DNA of 64,000 nt from Artemisia argyi (GCA_030686995.1 CM060706.1:141135505-141199504); one strand, 5' to 3'; numbered from the stretch's first letter, positions 47,791 to 59,792 are shown. Numbers and translations: made by a program. Notes: generated by a model not told the origin, from the letters alone.

Positions 47791-48749
47791 CATCGTTAAC
47801 GGATCAAGATCCCTTCACTAATTTTCTGAACCGGGTATGTTTCTTTATTTTTATTAAATTTAATTTTAATTTCATTCTGTAATTTTTTTAATTGTTAGTT
47901 TTCATTTACTCTGCGTTTGAACTGATATTCTAATTTAATTTTGTTGTGCTAATTTTAATAATACTTATTATTTAAAAATGATCTTTCCTGTTTTTAGGGT
48001 TCAGTTGAAATGTTTTTATGACATCATTTTTTTAGCTAGTCATTATTAATATTGCTAACCACATTAAACTTCATGTACTAGTTAAAATACTAATGGTTGT
48101 TAACATTTCTAGCAAAGAAAAATTAAACACACATTTTGCATCAGAATTTTGTCGCGCTTTGCGGGAATGCGTATGATTAAAGGCAAGTTTGTAAAGTTTC
48201 AAGTTTAGAATAGTGTAAATTACTGTTAAGGATACTTTGGTGAGTTGATGCCGAGCAAGCGATCCCCCTTTGGATATGTAGCTTCACGAAAACACGTGCT
48301 TAAAGTATTTCTCACCATCTGCATTAAGCATATGAGCGAGTCAAGCAAATCAATGCTCTGAAGTCTACTATCCTACTATGTGAATACCGTTTAGAATAGT
48401 GTGTTTTTTTAGTTTTATGGATGCTATGTGTTAGACAAGCGGATATGTGATCTATAATTGGGTAACTCTTATAATTATGAAGTGTTAGCTACGAAGGGGG
48501 TAGTGGGACTGACCCAAGAAATTTTGTCTCGAAACTGTCTTTGAGAATTAGGAGATGAGGTCATATGGCTAAAATACCCTTTTAAGAGTCGTTGTATCAG
48601 CTGTATAGTCTTCGGTCTTCACACGTATTCATTGATTTGATAATTGTATTGGATGCAAAAGCTGACTAATATTATGTTATTTAATAAATTTGTATATATT
48701 CTTTTTCTTTTTTCAGGTTCTGAATTGAGTTTACAGCTGAATTGTTAAG
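47791..48749 (+). promoter_or_regulatory. 5' leader with UTR intron of the second WIT-like gene
   Basis: Donor-like 'gaaccgg|gtatgtttc' at 47834/47835 and acceptor 'tttttcag|gttctgaattg' at about 48717/48718 define a likely ~880-nt leader intron. The second leader exon (48718-48749) runs directly into the ATG at 48750. Confidence 0.5.
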
Positions 48750-50628
48750 ATGGATGCCACCGCCAACTATGATGCATCTTCTCATACATCATCTCTTCAT
48801 TCTGGTGGGCCAAGTAAGACTTCTAGAGACTCGGAAAGTACTGGTGAGATTATAGCAAGATTTGAACTGGATATAGCGTTTATCTGTGAAAGGTTTACCA
48901 ACTTGAACTTACTATCGATGCACGTGGAAACTAGGGAAAGTGACTTTGAACCCTTTGTATCTGATACGGATCCCGAATTGGTTGTCAAGGTATTAGAATA
49001 CGATCTTTTGGCTGGGGTTTTAGGTTCAGAGGTCAAGTTACTAGAAACACACATATCTGATCTTCAGATAGAAAAATCAAATGTAAGTGAGTTTCTATTG
49101 TCACGAAAACATTTAGGAGAGCCTGTTATTGGGATGGAAGACATGTTGCAGGATTCAGAAAAATCGTTGGCACAGTTATTGGAACAGGTGTTAGATTTAA
49201 AAGTACGATCTGCTAGTTTTGAAAGGAACGTGTTAAGATTTGCTGGAAATAATGACTATAGAGAGTCTTCAAAAGATGATATAGAACAGAAGGAGAAAAT
49301 GAAAATGCAGACAGTGGAACATCAAAGACATATTTTAAGGATGCTCGAGAAATCTTTAGAACGAGAAATTGATTCGGAGAAAAGGGTTTTTGAGTTGACT
49401 CAAGTTGAAGAAACTTTAACAATGAGGGTGCGTATATTAGAAGAAGAACTTGTGTACGCTGAAGAGGAAGCTGAAACGACCTTGGAGAACTTCTATGAGG
49501 CAGACCACTCATCTGAACTCCTGATGGAAACCTCTAAAGAATTACTGAGTAGAATTAAGATGCTACAGTTCAATCTTAAAGGTTCAGTTCAACGAGAAGC
49601 GGAATTGAACAGTAATTTGCTGAAACTCCAGCTGGCTAATGAGAAAGCATCTACACAAGTGAATGTGGAAAAGGAAGATACCGCTCAGGAACTCAAGGAT
49701 AGCAATGAGAAAGTAGTTTCACTTGAAAAACAACTAAGTGATACTAATGTTAAGCTACAAAACGCGGAGGCATGTTATGAAGCTAGTCTAGAGGACAAAA
49801 GCATGTTACAGTTTACAATTAAAGACATGGAAAATGTAATCGAAGACCTGAAGAGCAAGGTTACACGAGCTGAAGGTCAGACCAATAGTATGGAGGACAA
49901 GTGTATCTTTTTGTCTGAAGCAAACGATGACCTCAAGAAAGAGCTTAGTTCTGTCAAGGGTAGGGTTAGGTGCTTAGAGATGTCTTTGCATCAAATGGAA
50001 GAAGCTAAGAAGGCATCTGCAAAAGATATAAGTATTCGTAGCAAGTTTATAACTGATCTGGTTATGCAAATGGCACATCAAAGAGAACGTCTTCAAAAAC
50101 AGGTTTTCAATATTATATATATTGGAGTGTAATTGCTATAGATTTAGTATTGGATAGTATAAGCCATTTTTTTAATCCTTGTGTCTTAAATGTATCGGTA
50201 TGCATGCAGATATTATCATTGAAACATGAAAATAAAATTTTGGTGAAGAGCTTAAGGAAGAGAGATGAAGGTCGGGCTGGAAAACTTAGCCATGGTGATA
50301 AAGCGAGTAGTGACTTCACTGAAGAAAACAAAGAAGCCTTGTCAAGCAATTCTGAGGTAGCTTATTATTGTTTGATTTTTAGTAACTTTGTTCATCTCCT
50401 TGGCTCAAGTTTTTGTTATATACAAAATGCTTCATTACTTGAGCACAGTATTTTTTTTGCGGGGGTTTTCAGGTGGAGATGGCAGGCAATGAGACTGTAA
50501 TGGACTCCACTGAGACAGTAAGAAATATCGATGCAAGGCAGCTTAAACTATTAGACATCGTGAAAGTAATCCTCGTTCTAATCATTCCAATTATAGGGTA
50601 CTATTTCTACCAATATCAGGTCGTTTAG
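48750..50628 (+). CDS. WIT1: WIT-type WPP domain-interacting tail-anchored protein, copy 2 (full length)
   Basis: Exons 48750-50102, 50210-50356 and 50473-50628 join in phase to 551 aa. It is almost wholly coiled coil from ~residue 90 to 480, with typical WIT segments: 'IIARFELDIAFICERFTNLN', 'KVLEYDLLAGVLGSEV', 'MEDMLQDSEKSLAQLLEQ', 'SKFITDLVMQMAHQRERLQK' and 'LKHENKILVKSL'. The final exon encodes a C-terminal hydrophobic segment (about DIVKVILVLIIPIIGYYFY) and a short QYQVV tail, i.e. a tail anchor for the outer nuclear envelope. Known members recruit WPP/RanGAP proteins and act with WIP and SUN proteins. Whether it corresponds to WIT1 or WIT2 cannot be settled here. It is in tandem with copy 1. 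Confidence 0.9.
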
Positions 50629-52836
50629 TCTAGCTGGTTCACGTGGATGGTAATTTGGGCATCTGGTTCACCCAAATTCTCAGGTCAACGTATTTTGTAT
50701 TACTGGTTAAAGACATATCATAATGTTACACAATACCTGGTCTGGTTGGAAATTTTGTTGTATGTTTTTAAACCAGCCAAAGATTGGGTTCTATCTTTTC
50801 ATAGCTGAAGTCAAGTCCAGTGCAATTTGCAAATTTGATCGCACGAGGTGCAAGTCATCAATAGCATATCGCTACAAATTTGTTGATTCAATGCTTTGGA
50901 AAAACTATCAGCTTGGTTTTGTATAGGTAGTAGCGAACAAGTAACTAGGTGATAGAAAGCTGTTTTTCATAATGTCTGTAATGCGGCTCCATCCTTGGTG
51001 TAATAAAGTTTAGGTTTGTTTTGACAATACAAACTGAAAACCACACCCATTTTGTTGATACTTTAAATCATTTGAAGTTGATGCTCAAAACTTAATTCCG
51101 CTCCGGTGGTATTGTGTATTGTTGTCGTTGTTCAAAACCTGATTGCCTTGAGCTATTGATCCGGTTGCCCTTATACAGTAACCAATAACAATTGTTAAGA
51201 CAACGTTACATTACATGTTCTCACAACTATTTCGTCTCATTGTTGAATACTACAGTATTTTGATGGTTGGTTTAATTTTATTAACGGCACATTCTTGTCA
51301 GATATTGTTTGTTTTGGCACCCTCACGGTTTTGCTCATATCACAATACAATACATTAAAAATCGTAAAAAGTTGAGAATCCATTTTCTTATAGAATGAAG
51401 TCATGAACGAATCGCACCTACATAGGATATTATCACATGCTATATTTTGTCATTTTTCAGTAATGGTAACCCAATTCTATATGATTTATTCTCAAAAAAG
51501 TAGCCAGATGATTTTTTTTTAGTCATGATATTTAAAAAAATTAAAAAGATTAGACAAATACACACGCAAATTGATCGCGGTCGAAAGTCAACTTTAACCA
51601 ATAAATAGTCAAAGGAGTCCAACCACGCATATTCTCCGAGAGTATAGTGTTTTCCCGAGTCGTTAAGTCCCGACGAGGTGTGAAATGGTGAATCGGTTCA
51701 AGTTCGTGATCGGGTGATTTGAATGAGGTTTAAAGAGAGATTTGGAATTTGTAAACTAAATTAAGCAAATAACAATTCAAAATAACTCAAATTAACAAAC
51801 ACGTAAAGCACGTAAATCACAATTATGCTAAAACGTAATCTAAACTTAAAACGGGCCTAAAAGTAAATAATTAAAGCAAAGATAATTATTATACTAAGCA
51901 AGTAAATAATATAAAGTTAACGATAAAAGATAACAACTAAAATAATAAACTATATTATACTAAGCAAACAAATAAGAAATGTATGATAAAAAAATATACT
52001 TGTTAAGCAAATTATCACGATCCTTAAGTGTGGTTTATTATTTCAATTAAATCCTTTATTGATGAAGTAATATCTCTTACAAAAAATTATTTTCTCACAA
52101 CATTAGTTTCTTTTGAAACAATTTTTTCACCAGGAGATATCAATAGCTAAATTAAAACCCAATTATTTTCACGGCTTTTGCTCGCTCAAACAACCAAAAT
52201 TTTGATGAAAGTAACTTAAAATTACTAACCAATATTTTTTCTAACTTTTATAAAACCATACTTAATTCGCGAAATAATCTACTCAACAAGTATATAAAAA
52301 GTCTACTCACTACTCATATTAACTAAGCTAACAATAACAAATAAAACATTAATAAGCATATTGAACTAATAAACTAAGAGTGAAATGATATGAAAATAGA
52401 ACCCGCATGATGATATGAGACCCGCTCCAAAAGCTCGGAACCAAATCTATAAAAATGATGACTAACCCAATAATACTCATTTATCACTCACTAGTCATCT
52501 ACTAATTCTCAACTATCACTACTAACTTTTAGATTAAGAAAATCAAGCTTTAAAAAAAAAGAAATAAAAGTCATTCACTAAAAATTTTGCTACAACTGTA
52601 ACTTGATTTGTAAAAAACGTTTCAAACATAAAGTTGAAAAATAATAAACTAATTATGCGAAATATTAAAATAAGAAAACAAATTAGCTAAATGAATCTAA
52701 TGCAAATTTCGTACAAACAAGATTTAGCAAAGTAGGCAAATGATTATAAAACTAATTTTGCCGAGGGTGTAAACGGCAAATAATTATACTCGTGAAATCG
52801 TGATTACCTTTGATGCAAAACGTGCGTTTTTTAAAA
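50629..52836. other. WIT gene 3' UTR and AT-rich repeat DNA
   Basis: The 3' UTR covers roughly the first 400 bases. From about 51600 the dispersed motif 'gagagtatagtgttttcccg...gtcccgacgaggtgtga' repeats the block at 22512-22566. It is followed by AT-rich non-coding sequence to 52836. No gene seen. Confidence 0.5.
51610..51720. repeat. Second copy of the 'gtcccgacgaggtgtga' dispersed repeat
   Basis: It matches 22495-22600: tatagtgttttcc(c)gagtcgtta, gtcccgacgaggtgtga, a diverged 'gatc.ggtgaattgga'-type block, then AT-rich DNA in both places. 'agtcaac' motifs precede both. Confidence 0.75.
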
Positions 52837-53495
52837 CTAGTTGAATACCCGCGCACAGCGACGGCAATAAATATAGTTATATTATAATATAGTAAACGAA
52901 TTGACAGCCCAACTTTTTCCGCAATTCCTTACCAGCTTAATGAATTCGTTTCACAACATTCCGAATGTATATGTTAGTTGTATTTATTTGCTTGGGTTTC
53001 CCGTTGCTTTCCTGTGACATTATTATTCCCGCATATAGAAAGACCATCGCAATCTCTTACCCGTCAAACACTCCTCCCAAAAGTATATGATTTTGTCGAA
53101 TCAAGATTGTATTGATTGAAATAAAAGTTAAAGTGGTAAAAATTTGAATTAATAAAAATAAACCCACTAAAAATATAAAAACTAAAAACTCATACAAATA
53201 TATCAAAATGGATGTTGAATTAAAAAGCTCAAAATTTTAAAAAATATGGTAAAATTAGACAAAAAAAAAAAATAGATAAAAGATATTCCAATTTGAAAAT
53301 AAAGGTGGATTTTAAGTTGGAAAGTGACATATGTCATCTCATGATTGGAGCTCCTTATCTTAATTTTTGGTTAATAGTTAGGCTTGGAGTTAGTTGAGAA
53401 GTGACACATGTCACCTTATAATTGGAGCCCCTTATCTTAATTTTTGGTTAAGAGTTAGGTTTGGTATACATTATATAGAAGTACAGAAGTATAGA
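52837..53495 (-). mobile_element. Non-autonomous Helitron, minus strand (659 bp)
   Basis: Read on the minus strand it begins TCTATACTTCTGTACTTC after an A. It ends with hairpin-forming 'gtcgctgtgcgcgggtattcaaCTAG' before a T. Inside are two tandem ~72-bp units ('gtgacatatgtcatctcatg...ttttggttaatagttagg', about 53322-53462). Curiously 'gatgcaaa.cgtg.gttttt' lies outside both ends (about 52812 and 53494). Confidence 0.75.
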
Positions 53496-54175
53496 TGCAA
53501 AGCGTGTGTTTTTCAAGATTAATATAGTTTTTTTTTTTTTTTAAGTTGTCAAGTTTATAATTGATCAAGAAAAGACATAATTTAAATTGTCAAATTTTTA
53601 AAAAGTTATCAGGATGTACTTAAAGATAGTTTAAGCAAACTGTATTAATATAAATTTCAAAATTCAAGTAAAAAAAAGGTATGCTAGACTCACAAAGAAA
53701 CTCTCACAAAAATATTCACAAGCTGACGTGTCAGCGTTTTATTGGTGTACTATGTAACAGTTTATCACTCTTTTCTCTTACTGAACCAATCAGTCTCTGG
53801 CACATCTTGTGGAACTTTTTTTGTTGTCCTAACATTTCTAAAAAAAAAAAAAAAAAACTCTTTATAAATAGTCAATATAATAAGAGGACGATATGTATCA
53901 TTTCTCTTTTTGCTCTTCCTAGTATATTGTTTAATCACAAAATATGTGAGTGACGTTGCTGGTGTAAATAAAAACAAAAAAACTCATGGTAAAATAAAAG
54001 AGTCGACAGTGGTGTAAAAAATAAATTCCAAAATTACACACACATCCAACGTGTTAGTATTTCAGCAACAACCAAACACGGGCCCACCAGAAAATTAACA
54101 GACAAACGACCACCAAAACTCGTGATCCCGACCGGAAGCTTAAAAATCGAATGCATGAGTAACTGAGTAATATAA
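53496..54175. other. Upstream region of the GAUT9-like gene
   Basis: T- and A-tracts (about 53530, 53840-53856) and no coding segment. The presumed promoter and 5' UTR lie in the last ~150 bases, where the sequence turns C-rich ('gggcccaccag', 'gatcccgaccggaag'). Confidence 0.45.
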
Positions 54176-57100
54176 ATGGCGTTGATTGTACGGAGCAGTA
54201 GAGGATCTGCATCGTCCTCCGTGTTTTCTCACCGTTTCTTCATCTCCGCTTTGTTCGCTCTTTTGTTCTTTCTTACCGCATCCCTACTCTTCTCATCTCC
54301 TCCCACTCATTTTATAAATACCTCTGTAAGCTTTCTCTCATTTAACTCACTCATATTACGAGTATTATTTTAACAATGCATTATAATAGTATATGTGTTG
54401 TATGTGTGTATGTGTGCATGTATTTGGATCAGAAATTTATTCAAGTATATTTATTTATTAGTAGTAGTTGTTGAATAATAGTAATAAATACTTTGTAGGT
54501 TGAGTAAAACCGTATATCTCATTCATCATTCATCAATACATAATATATAATACATAGAATAGTCTAGAACGGGCTTGAGCCCAATACAAATATACACAAA
54601 CCATACGGGCTAATATACAGGCTAACACCCACCCCCCCCCCCCCGCAGTTGGAGCGGGAGGACTCCGGACGCTCAAACTGGAGCGAAACTCTTCAAACAA
54701 TGCAGAAGGCAAACCCTTAGTAAAAATATCAGCATATTGGTACCGCGAAGGAACATGAAGAACCCGAATCTGACCAGCAGCAACCAGATCACGAACAAAA
54801 TGTATATCAATCTCAATATGCTTCGTACGCTGATGCTGAACCGGATTGCATGATAAATAGACAGCACTAACATTATCACAGTAGACAAGCGTAGCGGAAG
54901 ATAAAGGTGTATGTAACTCACGAAGTAAGTTCCGTAACCAACATGTCTCAGCAACAGCATTGGCAACACCACGATACTCTGCCTCTGCACTAGAACGAGA
55001 AAGCGTCGGCTGACGCTTAGAGGACCAAGAAAGTAAGTTGTTGCCGAGAAAAACACAGTAACCTGAAGTCGACCTGCGAGTAGTGGGACAACCAGCCCAA
55101 TCTGCATCTGAATAAGCAACTAAATCTGTAGTAGATGATGAGAATAACTGCAAACCATAATCCAATGTACCACAAACATAGCGCAAGATCCTCTTAAGAG
55201 CAGATAAATGAGGCTCCTGAGGATCATGCATATAAAGACACACCTGCTGTACTGCATATGAAATATCCGGTCTAGTAAAAGTAAGATACTGTAGGGAACC
55301 AGCAAGACTCCGATAAAGAGTCGGATCAGAAACTAGATCACCTGTATCACCCAGCTTGGAATCAGTATCAACAGGAGTCCGACTGGGATTACAATTAACC
55401 ATACCAGCCCGCTCAAGAATCTCAACAGCATATTTCTTCTGAGATAAAAACATCCCTGAAGAATCCCGTGTAACAGAAATACCCAAAAAATAATTAAGCG
55501 AACCCAAGTCTGTCATAGAGAACTCCTGATGTAAGGAAGTGATAACCTGCTGTAACAAAGCCTCAGAAGAAGCAGTGAGCACAATATCATCAACATATAA
55601 TAACAAATAAGCAGTATCAGTCCCGTGGCTGTAGATAAATAAAGAGGAGTCACAACGACTATGATGAAACCCAACACGAGTGATATAAGTGGCAAACCGC
55701 TGAAACCAAGCCCGAGGGGCCTGCTTTAGACTATAAAGAGACCGCTGGAGTAAACATACATAATCAGGATGTTCAGAATCCCGAAACCCTGGAGGCTGAT
55801 GCATATAAACAGTCTCAGATAAATCACCATGTAAAAAAGCATTCTTGACATCAAGCTGATGAATTGGCCAGTGTCGAGAAGCAGCTAAACTAAGAACAGT
55901 CCGAATAGTAGCCGGTTTAACGACCGGGCTGAAGGTTTCATCAACATCAACCCCCTCTAACTGTGTACTACCATTCGCCACAAGACGAGCCTTGTAGCGA
56001 CTAAGACTACCATCTGCCAAAAACTTATGGCGAAAAAGCCACATACAACGAACAATATTGGCGTCTATAGGTCTAGGTATTGTTGACTAAATTGTTGCAA
56101 AAGTTGGGTGTGAATGCCTCGTCACTTGATACTAAATCCACAAATGTTTCCTCTAACCCTTCACAGCCACTTGTTAATCCAGTGGCCTATCACACCTCTC
56201 GTGCAACTGGGCCTGGATATTATCCCCCTAACTTTACCACATCTAGTCATACATATATCCCTACCCAACCTTACGGGAGTCCGATTGTTCCACCAGGATT
56301 TTACTACCCGCCAGCCCATCCTTACTATCCACTTCCTCCAATGCCAGCCCAGCAGGTTACTTCAGTCCAGCAGTCTTCCAACAGTAGTACTACTTTAGCT
56401 TCGGCACCACCGGCTCAGCCCGCGGATGCTTCGGGTCAGGCCACGGCCTTACCTCATGCTTTCACTACTGGGACACTTCATGATCCTGGCGCGTGGAATA
56501 TGGATACAGGTGCGTCTTCACATTTGAATAGTTCAGTTACTAGTTTAAGTGAAATTTTTAATGATGTAGGTTGAGTAAAACCGTATATCTCATTCATCAT
56601 TCATCAATACATAATATATAATACATAGAATAGTCTAGAACCGGGCTTGAGCCCAATACAAATATACACAAACCATACGGGCTAATATACAGGCTAACAT
56701 ACTTAAGGTCTAGTTTGTGCAGTAGGGATTATTTAATGTCAAATAAGTTATAATTGTTAGAGCACTAGGCCCTGTCGTTGTTATCTAACATTGTTATAGC
56801 AAATAGTGTTGTCACCCCCAACAACTTAACCCAAAAAATACAGTTCCTCCATTACTCAAGTTATACCAGGCCCACATTTTTAGAATAAAACACAAATAAA
56901 AGAAGTAAAAAGCCTTATAACGCTGAGCCTTATAACTTGGGGTATGGTATGTGCTAGGGAAATAACGCGCCCTATAACGTTCGGTACCGAATGCTCTTAG
57001 AGGTACTGAGATACTCGAGTTTACATGACCGGTCATGTTTTCTCACAAATAAAATAGTGGGGCCTATTGTTTTGGATTGCCTTCTAGGCAAGGGCAGAGC

Positions 57101-59792
57101 TTCATATAGAGAAAAGAGCGCTATGGCCCCCTTAAGATTTTCATTTCAACACAAAATTCCCTTATATTAATAAACAATTTACATTATAAACCTTAGATTT
57201 TAAAGGTAAATGATGAATTGGCCCTCCTAAGAAAGTTAGGCTAGCTCCGCCACTGCTTCTAGGATAGATTATGTGTGTTTTAAGTTATCGCCAGGACTGT
57301 TTTCAATTGCGTTTAATTAAAATAGATTATGTGTTTTGGAGTAATAATTTAAGAGAATAAGCTGATTATCAGAAATAGGTTATTTGGATATAGAATTATA
57401 AGATGATGAATATCAGACATGCAAACACGCATACCTGTTTATCTGCTATTTGAAAACACGGTAATTACATAATCTGTTTTTTTACATCATATTTGCAATT
57501 TAGTTTAATTAAGAAATTGTTATGGTCTGCTTTGTGCAGCAGGAAATATTTTATGTGAAACATTAAAAAATTGCAAAAAAGTTGATGCAAATAGTGCTTC
57601 TTATTGTAAGTTAAGTTATCGTTAGGTGTGTTTCTTATTGCGTTTGAAACTGATAATTTAGTCTAAAATATTTAGATAATGAGTATCGGATATTCCAACA
57701 CGTAAATTTGTTATGTGCCATTAGTTTAGTTAATAAATTAGTAACGTCTGCTTTGTGCAGCAGGAAATATTATTATTTTGAAATAGTAAAAGAGAGTGGT
57801 TCTTACTTCTTAATGCTATGTAGGTTATCATTGGGGAGTGTTTCGGATCACGTTTTGGAGTAATCATACAATCACTTTTGAATAAGCTAAACTCAACTGA
57901 TTATTCTAAACCAATTATTTGGCCTTATTTTTTTTTTTTGAATAAGGAGTATTAGACATGCAAACACTCCAATTCCTTTATTTGCTATATGAAAACGCAT
58001 TAATTAGATAATTAGTTTGCAAACTCAACTCCAGACGATCCCCCTTACTTGAGTATCATTTAAAGACATTTAAAGATCTTGCATCTGTTGTGGTTTTACG
58101 ATTTAGGAAGGAAGGATAGGTTACTGAAGTTTTTAATAGTTGGTTTGATTGAAACTATGAAATTTTATAGGAGACACGAACAACTGGGAGAGCACACACG
58201 CACAGGACCTTTCTAGATTTGAAATCGGATCAGTTTAAGACCAGGTTGGATTTGATACATAAGCATGCCACTGATCATATTATGCTTGTGAATGCTTATG
58301 GTTCTTATGCAAGGAAGCTTAAGATCGAGATATCCAAACAGCTTAAAGTGTATGAGGATCTTGCAAAGAACATATCTGACTTGACTCTGAAACCAATATA
58401 TCGTACTGCATTGTATGATACTGATGGGCCATTAGATGAGGAGGTTTTGAAACAGTTTGAAAAGGAGGTTAAGGATAAAATTAAGGTCACTAGGTTGATA
58501 ATTGGCGAGACGAAAGAATCTTATGATAATCAGTTGAAAATTCAGAAGTTAAAAGACACGATATTTGCAGTTCAAGACTTGTTAACGAAAGCGAAGAAGA
58601 ATGGGGCATTTGCTAGCTTAATTGCTGCAAAGTCAACTCCCAAGAGTTTGCATTGTCTTGCCATGCAGCTGATGGGAGAACGGATTGAGCATCCTGAAGA
58701 ATATAGAGATGATGAGCCAAAATTGGAATTCGAGGACCCCACGTTTTACCATTATGCAATATTTTCAGATAATGTGATTGCAGTCTCAGTTGTGGTTAAC
58801 TCAACTGTAACGAATGCAGAAGAGCCATGGAAACATGTTTTTCATATTGTTACAGATAAGATGAATCTTGCTGCAATGAAGGTTTGGTTTAGAAATAGTT
58901 CAGTAGAAGGCAGTGCTCTTGTAGAGGTAAAAGCAGTTGAAGAATATACTTTCTTGAACTCATCATATGTCCCGGTTCTTAGGCAATTAGAGTCTGCAGA
59001 GTTACAGAGGTTTTACTTTGAGAACGGGGCAGAAAACACAACAAAGGATGAAAACAACAATATACAGTTTAGGAACCCAAAGTATCTGTCAATATTGAAT
59101 CATCTTAGGTTTTACTTGCCTGAGATGTACCCGAAGCTTCACCGCATATTGTTTTTAGATGATGATGTCGTGGTTCAAAAAGATTTGACCGCACTGTGGA
59201 AAGTTGATATGGATGGAAAGGTGAATGGGGCTGTTGAGACCTGCTTTGGACCGTTTAACCGTTATGCTCGATATTTGAACTTTTCACACCCTCTAATCAG
59301 GGATAGGTTCAATCCAAAAGCATGTGCTTGGGCTTTTGGCATGAATATGTTTGATCTAGATGCTTGGAGGCGTGAAAAATTAACCGATGAGTACCATTAC
59401 TGGCAGGATCTGGTATGTTTATTTTTTTCTTTTTCTGTTTTTTGCCCCTGATTACTGATCATTGTTCATAAATGGTTGTCCCTATCAATTTACATATCCA
59501 CTAAACCTTTTTCCAGAATGAAGACCGGACTTTATGGCAATTAGGAACACTGCCACCTGGACTAATAACTTTTTACTCAAGAACAAAATCACTGGACAAA
59601 AAATGGCATGTTCTTGGTCTTGGGTATAATCCGAGTATAAGCATGGATGAGATTAATAATGCTGCTGTCATTCATTTCAATGGGAACATGAAACCTTGGC
59701 TCGATATTGCCATGAACCAGTTCAAGCCTCTTTGGACTAAATACATCAATCGCACTATGACATATATGCAGATGTGCAACTTTGGCCTATAG
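54176..59792 (+). CDS. GAUT9: Galacturonosyltransferase, GAUT9-type (GT8)
   Basis: Golgi type II enzyme that transfers galacturonic acid from UDP-GalA in homogalacturonan (pectin) synthesis. Exons 54176-54325, 58171-59412 and 59517-59792, all phase 0, give 555 aa. There is a membrane anchor at ~residues 20-42 and a stem with coiled-coil character. The GT8 domain has FYHYAIFSDNVIAVSVVVNS, the metal/UDP-binding LFLDDDVVVQKDL (DDD ~380-382), NFSHPLI, ACAWAFGMNMFDL, and HFNGNMKPWLDIAMNQ in exon 3. It ends MQMCNFGL, as GAUT8/9-clade proteins do. Full-length comparison with remembered Arabidopsis proteins fits GAUT9 (At3g02350) best. The 3.8-kb first intron contains a rearranged copia element, a hAT MITE and old tandem repeats; splice sites are intact. 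Confidence 0.93.
54494..54627 (-). repeat. Copia 3' LTR
   Basis: 134 bp, near-identical to 56565-56699. TG...CA termini; adjoins the polypurine tract. Confidence 0.93.
54533..56075 (-). CDS. Copia pol fragment: reverse transcriptase and RNase H
   Basis: An open frame of ~503 codons from 56044 down to 54533; homology extends up to about 56075. RT: KFLADGSLSRYKARLVANGS, LDVKNAFLHGDL, CLLQRSLYSLKQAPRAWFQR and catalytic YVDD within LLLYVDDIVL. Connection: YAVEILERAG and SLAGSLQYLTFTRPDISYAV. RNase H: YSDADWAGCPTTRRSTSGYC, SRSSAEAEYR, CDNVSAVYLS, RTKHIEIDIHFVRD and the final ADIFTKGLP. The last ~50 codons read through the polypurine tract into the LTR. Integrase is missing upstream, where the sequence switches to the inverted gag/protease piece. 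Confidence 0.92.
56080..56564 (+). pseudogene. Copia gag C-terminus/protease start, inverted relative to pol
   Basis: The plus-strand frame starts LTKLLQKLGV, runs through a Pro/Tyr-rich linker, and ends AWNMDTGASSHLNSS and SLSEIFND. DTGAS (~residues 142-146) is the aspartic-protease active-site block. It then runs straight into the LTR. Orientation is opposite to RT, so it cannot be expressed as a polyprotein with pol. Confidence 0.85.
56565..56699 (-). repeat. Copia 5' LTR
   Basis: 135 bp with one extra C relative to the other LTR. No primer-binding site adjoins it on the inside; protease sequence in inverse orientation does. Confidence 0.93.
56700..58020. repeat. Degenerate tandem repeats in GAUT9 intron 1
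   Basis: Diverged copies of the blocks 'gtctgctttgtgcagcagga' (about 57526 and 57748; 'gtctagtttgtgcagtaggg' at 56708), 'aagttatcg..aggtgtgttt' (57281, 57612, 57823) and 'agtat.agacatgcaaacac' (57407, 57676, 57943) recur in the same order. This suggests three to four ancient copies of a ~230-270-bp unit. Confidence 0.65.
57089..57255. mobile_element. hAT MITE with 8-bp TSD in GAUT9 intron 1
   Basis: Flanked by CTTCTAGG on both sides (57081-57088 and 57256-57263). The right terminus, inverted, is CAGTGGCGGAGCTAGCC; the left is CAAGGGCAGAGCTTC. It is of the same family as 33117-33306. Confidence 0.82.

Larger units (their letters stand above)
54494..56699 (-). mobile_element. Ty1/copia LTR retrotransposon, internally inverted, in GAUT9 intron 1
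   Basis: It is bounded by the 5-bp duplication TACTT (54489-54493 and 56700-56704). Short LTRs of ~134 bp (54494-54627 and 56565-56699) start TGTTAGCC and end CCTACA on the minus strand. They differ by one inserted base in what I could compare. A 13-base C run (54632-54644) is the polypurine tract next to the 3' LTR. RT-RNaseH reads on minus, but the gag/protease piece (about 56080-56564) reads on plus. The primer-binding site, N-terminal gag and integrase are absent. It cannot move on its own. Confidence 0.93.

Noticed and set aside
54494..56699. GAUT9 might be disrupted by the copia insertion
   Set aside because: The element lies wholly inside intron 1; donor 54325/54326, acceptor 58170/58171 and the full reading frame are intact.
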